Source: Pyxidicoccus trucidator
GTDB taxonomy: Bacteria; Myxococcota; Myxococcia; Myxococcales; Myxococcaceae
Direction of reading: 5' to 3'
DNA: 64,000 bases
Assembly (NCBI RefSeq): GCF_010894435.1
Contig: NZ_JAAIXZ010000012.1
Span: 124,001 to 188,000, forward strand
Shown here: one piece after another, positions 1 through 8,347 of the stretch
How positions within the stretch are numbered: the first letter of the stretch is position 1
Layout of the letters: each line of letters begins with the position of its first letter
Notes under the pieces: generated by a model
Told to the model about the DNA's origin: nothing
The model's database searches: none
The model's input: only the letters and a program-made list of their open reading frames with translations
Made by a program: the position numbers and the translations under genes

Positions 1-1320
1 GCCAGCCTGTTCCGGGAGAACCAGAACGGCGGTACCCGCTCCACCACCGCTCGCGTGGAGCAGGCTCACTTTGGCGCGGGTGTACGGCTGCGTACGGAAG
101 CGCGCGGCACCTTCTCCCTGGACGTCTTCGGCCGCGTGCAGCGCTTCGAGCAGCAGCGCGCGCGCGTGGCGCCGGGCCGCGCAGGCGAGTCGCGCGCCGC
201 CCTCCAGGACGTACCCGCGGATGACCAGGGCGTCTCAGGGGTCTGGACGGGCCCCACCTGGCCAGGCGGCGGCACCCATGTGCTCACCGCCGGCCTGGAT
301 GCGCGCCGCGTGGCGGGCACCTCCGAGGAGCGCCTCTTCCCACCCGAGCCCACGCCGGACTCCACCCTCCTGCGCACGGCCGGCGGCAACCAGCTCTCCG
401 GTGGCCTCTTCCTCCAGGACCTCTACACCGTCTCCCCCGCGCTGGAGCTGTCCGCCGCGCTCCGCCTGGACCTGTGGCGCAACACCCAAGGCGAGCAGAC
501 AGTGGAGCGTGCCAGCGGCGACGTGGAGACCACCGCCTTCGACGACCGCACCGAGCAGCAGCTCAGCCCGCGACTGGGCCTGCGACTGCGCCCCCTGGAG
601 TGGCTCACCCTGCGCGCCTCCGGCTACCGCGCCTTCCGCGCTCCCACGCTCAACGAGCTGTACCGCCCGTTCCAGGTGGGCACCATCCTCACCGCCGCCA
701 ACGCGGCCCTGCGCGCCGAGCGGCTGTGGGGCGCCGAGGCCGGCCTGGAGGCAGAGTCCTCCCAGGGCCTCACCGCGCGCGTCACCGGCTTCTGGAACGT
801 GCTCGATGACCCCATCACCAACGTCACCCTCGCCGAGCCACTGCCAGACGGCGCAACCCGCCAGCGACAGAACCTGGGCCAGGCGCGCGTGCGCGGCGTC
901 GAGACGAGTCTGGACTGGCGCCTGTCACGCCAGTGGACCGCGCTGCTCGCGTACACCTTCGTGGACCCCACCGTCACCCTCGCGCCGGGACAGCCGGAGC
1001 TGGTGGGCAAGCAGCTCGCGCAGGACCCCCGACACCGGGGCACGGCCATCGTCACCTTCGACGAGCCGTCCCTCTTCACCGCCACGGTGCAGCTGCGCGT
1101 CACCGGCCCGCAATACGAAGATGACCTCAACGAGCGCGGCATGGGTGGCTATGCCCTGGTGGACGTCGCCGCCAGCCGCCGCCTCTTCTGGAAGGTGGAC
1201 GTCTTCGCCGCGGTGGAGAACCTCTTCGGCCGCGAGTACCTCGCCGGCCGCGCGGGCGTGGACACCCTGGGCCCGCCATTGACGGCACGCGTGGGGCTGC
1301 GGCTTCGCGGAGCCCCCTGA
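1..1320 (+). CDS. TonB-dependent outer-membrane receptor, C-terminal part (5' end outside window)
   Basis: The frame is open from base 1, so 439 residues of the beta-barrel are present and the signal peptide and plug lie upstream of the window. Barrel features typical of TonB_dep_Rec are visible: alternating short strands, a segment around GYRAFRAPTLNELY, and near the end the conserved VENLFGREY motif followed by a closing strand GLRLRG. Such receptors import siderophores, cobalamin or other large substrates with energy from TonB/ExbBD. The substrate cannot be told from this part. The gene ends just upstream of a tandem repeat and faces the helicase gene convergently. Confidence 0.85.
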   Translation, partial: ASLFRENQNGGTRSTTARVEQAHFGAGVRLRTEARGTFSLDVFGRVQRFEQQRARVAPGRAGESRAALQDVPADDQGVSGVWTGPTWPGGGTHVLTAGLDARRVAGTSEERLFPPEPTPDSTLLRTAGGNQLSGGLFLQDLYTVSPALELSAALRLDLWRNTQGEQTVERASGDVETTAFDDRTEQQLSPRLGLRLRPLEWLTLRASGYRAFRAPTLNELYRPFQVGTILTAANAALRAERLWGAEAGLEAESSQGLTARVTGFWNVLDDPITNVTLAEPLPDGATRQRQNLGQARVRGVETSLDWRLSRQWTALLAYTFVDPTVTLAPGQPELVGKQLAQDPRHRGTAIVTFDEPSLFTATVQLRVTGPQYEDDLNERGMGGYALVDVAASRRLFWKVDVFAAVENLFGREYLAGRAGVDTLGPPLTARVGLRLRGAP

Positions 1321-1324
1321 CGGT

Positions 1325-1460
1325 CCCTTCAGCGAAGCGTACGCACCGGACTGCCGCCCGCACGAACCTGCTCCGCCACGCCCTTCAGAGAAGCGTACGC
1401 ACCGGACTGCTGCCCGCACGAACCTGCTCCGCCGCGCCCTTCAGCGAATCGTACGCACCG
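1325..1460. repeat. 56-bp tandem repeat (about 2.4 copies) covering the helicase 3' end
   Basis: Units start at 1325, 1381 and 1437, each opening with CCCTTCAG. Units 1 and 2 differ at only a few bases; the third is cut short after about 24 bp. The third copy contains the last codons and the TGA stop of the minus-strand helicase gene. The other two copies repeat that tail (Pro-Val-Arg-Thr-x-x-stop) out of context, so the repeat looks like an amplification that includes the gene terminus. Confidence 0.85.
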
Positions 1461-3429
1461 GCCGCACCGGGCCGTTGAACCAGCGGCTCAGCTCCACCAC
1501 GTCATCCACGCGGCGGGCGTCCGGCAGGCTGGACAGGAAGACGCGGCCGTACGCCTTGGTGACGATGCGTCTGTCCAGCATGGCGACGATGCCACGGTCC
1601 GACTGCGTGCGGATGAGCCGCCCGAAGCCCTGCCGCAGCGCCAGCGCCGCCTGCGGCAGCTGATACGCGTCGAAGGGCTCCTCTCCCCGCTGCTGGAGCT
1701 GGTTGATGCGCGCCGCCACCAGCGGGTCCCCCGGTGACGCGAAGGGCAGCCGGTCGATGATGACCAGGCTCAGCGCGTCGCCGGGCACGTCCACGCCCTC
1801 CCAGAAGCTGTGCGCCGCGAACAGCACGCTCGGCGTCTCGCGGAAGGACTCCAGCAGCTGCTGCTTGGGCCGCTCGCCCTGGAGTAGCGCCTGGTACGGC
1901 AGCCGCCCCGCCGTCAGCTCGTACGCGCGCACCATGTTGCGCAGCGACGTGAAGAGCACGAAGGCACGCCCTCCCGTCACCTCGCAGAGCTGGAGGATTT
2001 CCTCCGCCGCCGCCTCGATGAAGCCCGGAGCCGCCGGGTCCGGCAGGTGCGTGGGCGTGTACAACGCCGCCTGCCTCGGGAAGTCGAACGGGCTGGGCAC
2101 CGCCAGCGTGCGCACCTGCGTCACCGGCTGCCCGTCCTCGCCGTACAGCCCCATGCGCTTCGCGAAGAAGTCGAAGCGGCTGTCCGCCGCCAGCGTCGCC
2201 GACGTGTACACCACCGTGTCCAGCGCGCCGTACATCCTGTCGCGCAGCTCCTTCGCCACGTCGATGGGGCTGGCGCGCAGGAAGAGGCCCTTGCCTCGCT
2301 GCTCCGCCCAGTACACGTGGTCCGCGGACTCCGCCTTCGCCAGGAAGCCGAGCTGCTCCTCCAGCTCGTCGGCCCGGCGGGTCAGCGCCGCCAGCTCCGG
2401 CTCGCGCTCGCCCACGGTGAAGGCGGACAGCGCGCCCAGCGACTCGCGCACGCCTTCCACCGAGGTGGACAGCTTGCCCATGGTCTCCGACTTGAGCGCC
2501 ACCGAGGACTCCAGCCCCGTCAGCCCCAGCGCCCGGGGCGCCTGCGCGAAGAGGGCATCCGCGCTGCTGCGCAGCCGCGCCGACAGCGCGCGCAGCATGG
2601 CGTGGCGCGAGTCGTCCTCCTTCAGCGCCGCGACGGCGTCCCGCGACAGCTCCTCCAGCCGGTAGTTGGAGACGCTGACTCCGAAGTGGCCGCTGGCCGC
2701 GTCCTCCAGCGCGTGCGCCTCGTCGAAGATGACCGCGTCGTACCAGGGCAGCACGCCCTCGGTGCGCTTGCCGGAGCTGCGCAGCGACAGGTCCGCGAAG
2801 AAGAGGTGGTGGTTGACCACCAGCAGGTCCGCGCTCTCCGCGCGCTTGCGCATGCGCGTGACGTGGCAGCTTTCGTACAGCGGGCACTTCGTGCCCATGC
2901 ACGTCTCGGACGTGGTGGACAGCCGGGACCAGGCGCTGAAGGACTCAGGCAGGTCCAGCTCGGCGCGGTCTCCCGTCTCCGTCGCCTCCGCCCACTTCTT
3001 CAGCTTCGGCCAGAGGCGCGACTCCTCGCGCGAGGTGAACTGCGGGTCCTTCGAGAAGGCGTCGTAGCGGTGCAGGCAGAGGTAGTTGCCGCGGCCCTTG
3101 AGGTACGCCGCCTCGAAGCGCAGCCCCATCTTCTCCCGCAGCAGCGGCAAATCCTTGAAGAAGATCTGGTCCTGCAGCGTCTTGGTCGCCGTGGACACGA
3201 CGACGCGGCGCCCCGACAGCAGCGCGGGCACCAGGTAGGCGAGCGTCTTGCCCGTGCCCGTCCCCGCCTCGGCCAGCAGGTAGCTGCGCTCGTTGAAGGC
3301 CCGCTCCACGGCGCGCGCCATCTGGAGCTGCTCCGGGCGGTGCTCGTACGCGGGCAGCGCCTGCTCGAGCGCCCCACCAGGGCCGAGCAGGCTGTCGACG
3401 GAGTAGGACGTGGAGCTGGGGAGCGGCAT
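1441..3429 (-). CDS. ATP-dependent DNA helicase, DinG/YoaA (XPD-like) family
   Basis: A superfamily 2 5'-3' helicase of 662 residues. Visible are Walker A GTGTGKT (residues 56-62), the DEAH box in IFDEAHALED, and a cysteine cluster between them (CLHRY, then CMGTKCPLYESC) that fits the 4Fe-4S domain of XPD/DinG proteins. C-terminal motifs FWEGVDVPG and GFGRLIRTQSD match helicase motifs V and VI. These proteins unwind damaged or R-loop/G4 DNA during repair. I placed the start at the ATG before PLPSSTSY, because the 40 residues further upstream look non-coding. DinG and YoaA cannot be separated here. Confidence 0.88.
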   Translation of the reverse strand: MPLPSSTSYSVDSLLGPGGALEQALPAYEHRPEQLQMARAVERAFNERSYLLAEAGTGTGKTLAYLVPALLSGRRVVVSTATKTLQDQIFFKDLPLLREKMGLRFEAAYLKGRGNYLCLHRYDAFSKDPQFTSREESRLWPKLKKWAEATETGDRAELDLPESFSAWSRLSTTSETCMGTKCPLYESCHVTRMRKRAESADLLVVNHHLFFADLSLRSSGKRTEGVLPWYDAVIFDEAHALEDAASGHFGVSVSNYRLEELSRDAVAALKEDDSRHAMLRALSARLRSSADALFAQAPRALGLTGLESSVALKSETMGKLSTSVEGVRESLGALSAFTVGEREPELAALTRRADELEEQLGFLAKAESADHVYWAEQRGKGLFLRASPIDVAKELRDRMYGALDTVVYTSATLAADSRFDFFAKRMGLYGEDGQPVTQVRTLAVPSPFDFPRQAALYTPTHLPDPAAPGFIEAAAEEILQLCEVTGGRAFVLFTSLRNMVRAYELTAGRLPYQALLQGERPKQQLLESFRETPSVLFAAHSFWEGVDVPGDALSLVIIDRLPFASPGDPLVAARINQLQQRGEEPFDAYQLPQAALALRQGFGRLIRTQSDRGIVAMLDRRIVTKAYGRVFLSSLPDARRVDDVVELSRWFNGPVRPVRTIR

Positions 3430-3580
3430 CGGCACCGGGAGGAGTACGGGAGCGGCCGGACAAGATAGCAGCGAGCGCCGCTTCAGGCGCGTTTCCGTCC
3501 ACCGCGCGCTCCAGCCCACCGCATGGCCGGCCGCTCCACGGGGAAGCACCCGCTCCCCCTGGCTTCAGAAGCCCTGGGAC

Positions 3581-4393
3581 TCAGGGCCCGGCCAGCAGCG
3601 AGCGCAGGTTCTGGAAGAGGAACACCGCCAGCACCACACTCACCAGGAACAGCACCGCCACCCCCAACGTCTTCATCCGCTTCTGGGTGGTGGCGGAAGC
3701 GGAGACGGCATCGGACGAGGACGAGGACGAGGACGGCACCACCAGGGTGGCCCGCCGCACCACCTCGTCGCGCCCGCGCTGGGCCATGGCGTCTTCCGGC
3801 GCCCGCGCCAGCCACAGCCGGTACAGCCGCCCCAGCATGGCCAGCTCGCCGCGCCCCATGGCCAGCGTCATCAGCCGGTCATGCGCCTCCCAGTCGTCCC
3901 AGCGCGCGGCGAGCGCCCGCCAGGCCTCCGCCAGCACCGAGGAGGGGTAGTGCTCGTCCGGGACGAAGTTCACATAGACGAGGCCACACTGCGCGCAGGA
4001 CTCCGCGCCTTCGCGCCGCACCGCCACGCACTTGGGGCAGTAGCCCGGGGGCGGCTCGAAGAGCGCCTCGCCGGACGGAGCCGTGCCGGGCGTCGCCCCC
4101 CGCACCACGCGCAGGGCCGGCGAGCTGGCGCGCTGCGGAAGCGGGAGCTGGGGGGCGGCACTCGCGACCTCTCTTGCGGTCTCCCTCGCGGCCTCCGGCA
4201 ACGAAGCGCTGGAGGACGGCGCCGCGCCCTCGCGGGAGAGCGCGGCGGAGCCCACCGCGACGGACGCGGACGCGGAGGCGCGGGCGCGGCTCTCCGCGCC
4301 GCAGCGGTCGCACTTCACCACGAGCACGCCCGCCTCCACCCGGAACACCTCCAGGGGAACGAGCCGCTCACACGCCTCGCACTGGAACTTCAT
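3581..4393 (-). CDS. Zinc-ribbon protein with C-terminal membrane anchor
   Basis: A 270-residue protein beginning MKFQCEACERLVPL with CxxC and a second CxxC (KCDRCGAES), the arrangement of MJ0042/zinc-ribbon N-termini. A second CxxC pair (YCPKC, then CAQCGLVY) lies near residue 120. Ser/Ala-rich linkers separate these from a helical domain, and residues about 240-262 form one transmembrane helix. Its ATG overlaps the TGA of the upstream protease gene in the classic ATGA arrangement, so the two are translationally coupled. Myxobacterial proteins of this type are usually regulators or membrane scaffolds; the exact role is unknown. The coupling suggests it is a partner or substrate of the protease. 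Confidence 0.75.
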   Translation of the reverse strand: MKFQCEACERLVPLEVFRVEAGVLVVKCDRCGAESRARASASASVAVGSAALSREGAAPSSSASLPEAARETAREVASAAPQLPLPQRASSPALRVVRGATPGTAPSGEALFEPPPGYCPKCVAVRREGAESCAQCGLVYVNFVPDEHYPSSVLAEAWRALAARWDDWEAHDRLMTLAMGRGELAMLGRLYRLWLARAPEDAMAQRGRDEVVRRATLVVPSSSSSSSDAVSASATTQKRMKTLGVAVLFLVSVVLAVFLFQNLRSLLAGP

Positions 4394-5385
4394 GTCACCA
4401 CCTGACGCAAGGGGATGGGCATGGCGCAGCCGATGAGGGCCAGCAGGCACAGCGCGCAGATGACCTTGCGCGAGCGGCTGAGCGGCTCCTGGGGCTCCGT
4501 CACCTCGGGGTGCCCGAAGCCCACCAGCTTGCTCGTCACCAGCAGCCACAGGCCCCAGGACGCGGTGACGAAGACGGTGAGGAACAGCAGCACCAGCGCC
4601 ACCACGCGCCCCACCCACCGCGCGTGGCTCCCCATCAGGGCATACGTCAGGTGCCCGCCGTCGAGCTGCCCCACCGGCATCAGGTTCAGCAGCGTGACGA
4701 GCAGCCCGAACCAGCCCGCGATGACCACCGGGTGCACCAGCACGTCCTTGCCCTCCGGAACCGGGCCCAGCGCCAGCCACGTGAGCCCCTGCATCAGCAG
4801 GCTGTCACCAAACACCGTCTGCACGCCATGGAAGACCTCCTCCGGCGCGGGCGGCGCATGCGTGATTTTCGCCATCACCCAGGTGAAAACATCCTTCCCA
4901 TACGCCCACAGCGAGTCGTCCCCGGGGAACGCGGCGGCCAGGCGCGGCGCGTCCACCACCGTGGAGTGGGCCAGCCCCCAGAAGAGGATGGGCATCGCCA
5001 CCACCAGCCCCGCCAGCGGCCCCGCCGCGCCAATGTCCACCAGGGCGTTGCGGTGCGGAATCCTGTCGCGGATGCGGATGACGGCGCCCAGCGTGCCCAC
5101 GCCCAGCACCGGCAGGGGGATGAAGTAGGGCAGCGACGTGTCCACCCGGTGCAGCCGCGCCAGCAGGTAGTGCCCCATCTCGTGCGAGCCGAGGATGGCC
5201 AGCAACGACAGGCTGAAGGCCAGCGCGCGCAGGGCCGCCTCGGGGGACACCTCGGCCGGCGTGTAGGGCCGCTGGAAGTGGAAATAGAGGAGGTACGAGG
5301 TGAAGGTGGTCCCCACCGTCAGCAGCAGCAGCAGCAGATGGACCCAGTACCGGTGAGCGGGACGGGCGACGGGGGCGGTGTCCAT
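4390..5385 (-). CDS. Site-2 protease family intramembrane metalloprotease (M50)
   Basis: A 331-residue, strongly hydrophobic protein with several membrane helices. It has the zinc motif HEMGH (residues 68-72) and the second M50 motif NLMPVGQLDGGH (234-245), whose Asp is the third zinc ligand. It lacks the PDZ domain of RseP, so it resembles the short S2P/SREBP-type group. Family members cut membrane-anchored regulators such as anti-sigma factors inside the bilayer. The stop overlaps the start of the zinc-ribbon gene downstream (ATGA), forming a two-gene operon. The natural substrate is not known. Confidence 0.88.
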   Translation of the reverse strand: MDTAPVARPAHRYWVHLLLLLLTVGTTFTSYLLYFHFQRPYTPAEVSPEAALRALAFSLSLLAILGSHEMGHYLLARLHRVDTSLPYFIPLPVLGVGTLGAVIRIRDRIPHRNALVDIGAAGPLAGLVVAMPILFWGLAHSTVVDAPRLAAAFPGDDSLWAYGKDVFTWVMAKITHAPPAPEEVFHGVQTVFGDSLLMQGLTWLALGPVPEGKDVLVHPVVIAGWFGLLVTLLNLMPVGQLDGGHLTYALMGSHARWVGRVVALVLLFLTVFVTASWGLWLLVTSKLVGFGHPEVTEPQEPLSRSRKVICALCLLALIGCAMPIPLRQVVT

Positions 5386-5478
5386 GGGAGCGGGCCTCGG
5401 GGTTGGCTAGCAAGGGGAGGTGTGCATTGCAACGAGCCCCTGGCAGTCCCAGCAGGGTCCCTCTGTCCCCTACGGACC

Positions 5479-5506
5479 TTGACACGGAGTTGACATCTGG
5501 TACGAC
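5479..5506 (+). promoter_or_regulatory. Candidate sigma-A promoter for the small lipoprotein gene
   Basis: A perfect -35 hexamer TTGACA sits at 5479-5484, and a second TTGACA follows 11 bp on at 5490-5495. TACGAC at 5501-5506 is a fair -10 with a 16-bp spacer to the first box. The start codon lies about 90 bp further on, after the strong Shine-Dalgarno AGAGGGGAAG. The -10 is weak, so the pairing is tentative. Confidence 0.45.
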
Positions 5507-5595
5507 CCCGCCCGCTTGAGGTCCCTATCGAACGGCTGGGCGCTCTCCAAGGACGCTCTGCCACCGCACAAGCGTCCTTTAGAGAGGGGAAGACC

Positions 5596-5943
5596 ATGAA
5601 GAAGTTCATCCTGTCCGCCGTCGCCGCCAGCAGCCTGGTTGCCTGCACCAGCGTTGAGAGCGCAGTCGTCTCCGGTACCGAGATCGCCTCCAACGGAGAG
5701 GCCGTGGCCGTTGTCCAGGCCAACGCCCTGGGCCTGACCGCCATCTTCCACATCATCGACATCGTCCAGAGCGACCTGGACACCGTCATCAACAAGCTCC
5801 TCATCGCCGAGGCCAAGGCCATGGGCGCCTCCAAGGTGGAGCTGCTCACCGCCGGCACCACCCCCCGCCACGGCATCTACGCCCTGGCCGGCACCATCAT
5901 CGGCGTGACGTCCTCCAGCGCCACGGGCGTCGCCGTCAAGTAG
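5596..5943 (+). CDS. Small lipoprotein, possibly TRL-like family
   Basis: A 115-residue protein with a lipoprotein signal peptide (MKKFILSAVAASSLVAC, lipidated Cys17). The mature part is short and rich in Ala, Val and Thr. It has a helical stretch AEAKAMGASKVELL, then GIYALAGTIIGVTSS. That pattern (A/G-x-SK before a GIY and a beta strand) recalls TRL-like envelope lipoproteins, but the match is by eye and weak. The gene stands alone between its own promoter and a strong terminator, so it is probably well expressed as a monocistron. Function unknown. Confidence 0.75.
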   Translation: MKKFILSAVAASSLVACTSVESAVVSGTEIASNGEAVAVVQANALGLTAIFHIIDIVQSDLDTVINKLLIAEAKAMGASKVELLTAGTTPRHGIYALAGTIIGVTSSSATGVAVK

Positions 5944-5975
5944 TCCACAGTCCAGCCAAGGCTGGTGTGATGCGG

Positions 5976-6011
5976 AAGGCCCCCTGGCGACAGGCGGGCC
6001 TTCTTGCTTTT
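5976..6011 (+). terminator. Rho-independent terminator after the small lipoprotein gene
   Basis: The arms AAGGCCC(C)CTG and CAGG(C)GGGCCTT form a long GC stem with a GCGA-type loop and are followed by the T-rich run TCTTGCTTTT. It lies 33 bp after the stop of the lipoprotein gene. A smaller hairpin, CCAGCC-AA-GGCTGG, precedes it at 5952-5965. Confidence 0.8.
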
Positions 6012-6044
6012 CAAGACACTTCCTCTCATCTCCTGGCACCTCCC

Positions 6045-6848
6045 ATGCGCGCCCGCCTCCTGCTGCCCTGTGTCCTCCTGGCCCTCGCCGGCTGCCCCCG
6101 GAAGGGCGCGGACGCCAACGCCAACCTCGCCTCCGAGGTGAAGACGCGGCTGGCCGAGCGCGAAGCGAAGCTCACCAGCTACCGCATCGCCGGCACGGTG
6201 AAGGACGAGGGCCAGGAGGCGCTGTCCTTCACCTTCGACTACCGCGCGCCCCAGCGCATGCGCGGCTCGCTGGGCCCGCCCGCCTCGCGCACCTTCGCGT
6301 GGGACGGCACCCACCTCTTCCAGCAGGTGGACGGAGAGAAGTCCTTCAGCACCTTCAAGTCCGAGCTGCCCCCCGCGAAGCTGGTGGGTTTCCTCAACCA
6401 GACGTTCAGCCCCTTCACGCCGGAGGGCTTCCGCGCGCCGATGCTCCTGCGCAGCGCCACCGCCCGCCGCGCCACGCACCCGCGCGCCCCGGAGGCCGTG
6501 GAGCTGGTCCAGAAGCTGGAGGGCGAGGCCGAGGGTGTGGAGATGGTCTACGTGCTGCGCTGGCCCCGGCTGGACTTCCTGGGGAAGCGCACCCGCGCGC
6601 CGGACGGCACCGAGGCCGAGGAGCGCGTGGAGGAGGAGCACTGCCAGGAGTCGCTCGGGCTGTGCGTGCCCAAGCGCCTCACGCGGTGGCTGGGCGGCAG
6701 GCAGGTGGGAGAGACGGTGCTGGGCCGCGTGGAGCTGAACGCCACGCTGCCCAATGATGCCTTCACCCTGTCCGCGCCGGAGGGGTACTCGGTGCAGTCG
6801 AAGACACTGGTGGAGTCCACGCCCGCCGCGCCGCCCACGGGCGGTTGA
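6045..6848 (+). CDS. LolA-like lipoprotein
   Basis: A 267-residue protein with signal peptide and lipobox LALAGC. The body (DANANLASEVKTRLAEREAKL, then YRIAGTVKDEG, FTFDYRAPQRMRG, FAWDGTHLFQ) follows the curved-sheet pattern of LolA/LolB and related outer-membrane lipoprotein-sorting proteins, which bind lipid or acyl chains. I chose the internal ATG before RARLLLPC because a terminator and no signal sequence lie upstream of it. Whether it carries lipoproteins or another lipid is unknown. It lies 48 bp upstream of the HAD gene and may be co-transcribed with it. Confidence 0.7.
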   Translation: MRARLLLPCVLLALAGCPRKGADANANLASEVKTRLAEREAKLTSYRIAGTVKDEGQEALSFTFDYRAPQRMRGSLGPPASRTFAWDGTHLFQQVDGEKSFSTFKSELPPAKLVGFLNQTFSPFTPEGFRAPMLLRSATARRATHPRAPEAVELVQKLEGEAEGVEMVYVLRWPRLDFLGKRTRAPDGTEAEERVEEEHCQESLGLCVPKRLTRWLGGRQVGETVLGRVELNATLPNDAFTLSAPEGYSVQSKTLVESTPAAPPTGG

Positions 6849-6896
6849 CCGGCTCCCCCGTCGTCCCCACCTTCGGGGCCGGGGGCAACGGCACTT

Positions 6897-7604
6897 ATGG
6901 TGGAGAACGTCATCTTCGACGTGGATGGGACCCTGGTGGACTCGGTGGACGAGCACGCCGAGGCCTGGCGGCGCGCCTTCCTGCACTTCGGTCGGGACAT
7001 CCCGTTCGCGCACGTGCGCAGTCAGATTGGCAAGGGCGCCGACCAGCTCATTCCCGTCTTCTTCAATGACGAGGAGCTGGAGCGCTTCGGCAAGGATTTG
7101 GAGGAGTACCGCGGCCAGCTCTTCGTGAAGGAGTTCCTGCCCAAGGTGCGCTCCTTCCCGCGCGTGCGAGAGCTGTTCCAGCGGCTGCGGGCGAGCGGCA
7201 TCCGCGCCGCCCTGGCCTCCAGCGCCAAGGAAGACGAGCTGAAGCAGTACGTGAAGCTGTGCGGCATCGACGGCCTGTTCGAGGCGAAGACGAGCAAGGA
7301 CGACGTGGACAAGAGCAAGCCCCACCCGGACATCTTCGAGGCCGCGCTGGCGCGGCTGGGCAAGCCCGACGTGAGCGCGACGGTGGTGGTGGGCGACACG
7401 CCCTATGACGCGCTCGCCGCCAACAAGCTGGGACTACCCACGGTGGGCGTGCTGGCCGGCGGCTTCCCTCCGGACGACCTGCGCGCCGCGGGCTGCCGCA
7501 CGCTGGTGAAGGACCCGGCGGAGCTGCTCGCGCGCCTCGAGTCCTCGCCGCGCACCTGGCCCTGGAGCGAGGCCAGCGCCGCGCAGACGGCCAAGGACGA
7601 GTAG
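6897..7604 (+). CDS. HAD superfamily phosphatase (phosphoglycolate phosphatase-like)
   Basis: A 235-residue protein with HAD motif I DVDGTLVDS (nucleophile Asp8, acid Asp10), motif II in LASSAKEDE, Lys of motif III in DKSKPHPDIF and motif IV VVGDTPYDALAA. The helical cap inserted after motif I makes it subclass IA, the group of phosphoglycolate phosphatase and beta-phosphoglucomutase. No residue fixes the substrate. Confidence 0.85.
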   Translation: MVENVIFDVDGTLVDSVDEHAEAWRRAFLHFGRDIPFAHVRSQIGKGADQLIPVFFNDEELERFGKDLEEYRGQLFVKEFLPKVRSFPRVRELFQRLRASGIRAALASSAKEDELKQYVKLCGIDGLFEAKTSKDDVDKSKPHPDIFEAALARLGKPDVSATVVVGDTPYDALAANKLGLPTVGVLAGGFPPDDLRAAGCRTLVKDPAELLARLESSPRTWPWSEASAAQTAKDE

Positions 7605-7615
7605 CCACACCCGCG

Positions 7616-7643
7616 CCCCATCTCCCCGGAGAGGGAGATGGGG
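7616..7643. terminator. Bidirectional hairpin between convergent genes
   Basis: Perfect 11-bp inverted repeat CCCCATCTCCC / GGGAGATGGGG with a 6-nt loop, lying 12 bp after the HAD stop and 16 bp from the stop of the convergent basic-protein gene. There is no clear T-run on either side, so it may only slow or insulate transcription. Confidence 0.55.
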
Positions 7644-7659
7644 AGGGGGATGCGACTCC

Positions 7660-8127
7660 CTACTTCCGCGTGCTGCTCCGGCTGCTCTTGCGGGCACCGC
7701 TCCGGCCGCGCCCGCTGGTGCTCTTGCGGCTGCCGCCGCGCGAGGTGGTGCGCTTGGTGGCGCTCTTGGCGCGGCTGCTGGTGGAGCCGCGCTTCGCGGT
7801 GGCCCGGCGCGCCGCGGTGCTCCGCGACGTGGCCTTGCTGCCCGAGCGAGTGGAGCGCTTGGCCTTCCGGGTGGCGTCGGCGCGCGCCTTCCCTCCCTTG
7901 GCGCCGGCCTTGCGCGCATTCTTTCGTGCGACGGGGCGGCGGCGCGCGGCCTTGGCCTTGCTGCCCGAGCCGCCCTTCATTCCGCCCCCGGTGAGCTTGT
8001 TGACGGTGGCCCAGGCTCGGGCCTCGGCCGTCTTCTCGGAGGTGCCCTTCTTCTCGTAGCCCTCCTCGATGTGCTCGGCCATGCGCTTCTGCTTCGACGT
8101 GTACTTCGCCTTGCTTCCACGTGCCAT
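7660..8127 (-). CDS. Small basic protein with histone-H1-like Lys/Arg/Ser tail
   Basis: A 155-residue protein. The first 50 residues (KYTSKQKRMAEHIEEGYEKK, then AEARAWATVNK) match a widespread small stress-associated family often labelled plasmid stabilisation protein. The rest is a low-complexity tail of Lys, Arg, Ser, Thr, Ala and Gly (SKATSRSTAARRATAKRG and similar), much like bacterial histone H1 or HU tails, and is expected to bind DNA. The start is fixed by an AGGAGGGC Shine-Dalgarno 7 bp before the ATG. It could help compact or protect DNA in stationary cells or spores; that is inference. Confidence 0.75.
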   Translation of the reverse strand: MARGSKAKYTSKQKRMAEHIEEGYEKKGTSEKTAEARAWATVNKLTGGGMKGGSGSKAKAARRRPVARKNARKAGAKGGKARADATRKAKRSTRSGSKATSRSTAARRATAKRGSTSSRAKSATKRTTSRGGSRKSTSGRGRSGARKSSRSSTRK

Positions 8128-8347
8128 GCGTTGCCCTCCTGGCAATGTCGGCTCCGGCGAGGAGCCAGCGTCACCTGGAAGGTGGGCAGCCACCCGGGAG
8201 CGTCAAGCCCCACACGGGCCCTTGCGCGCACACGCCGGAGGCCCCAGGGCCGCGCGCGAAAATGAGTCCCGCAACTTCTCCGCGGAGGCCGGGTTCAGGA
8301 GCAGCGAGGCCGGAACACGCAGCACCGACCCACCCTGGAGGAATCCC

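Noticed and set aside
3523..5493. A 656-residue plus-strand frame opposite the zinc-ribbon and M50 genes
   Set aside because: The minus strand has HEMGH and NxxPxxxLDG motifs and an ATGA overlap. The antisense product is Arg/Pro/His-rich with no domain.
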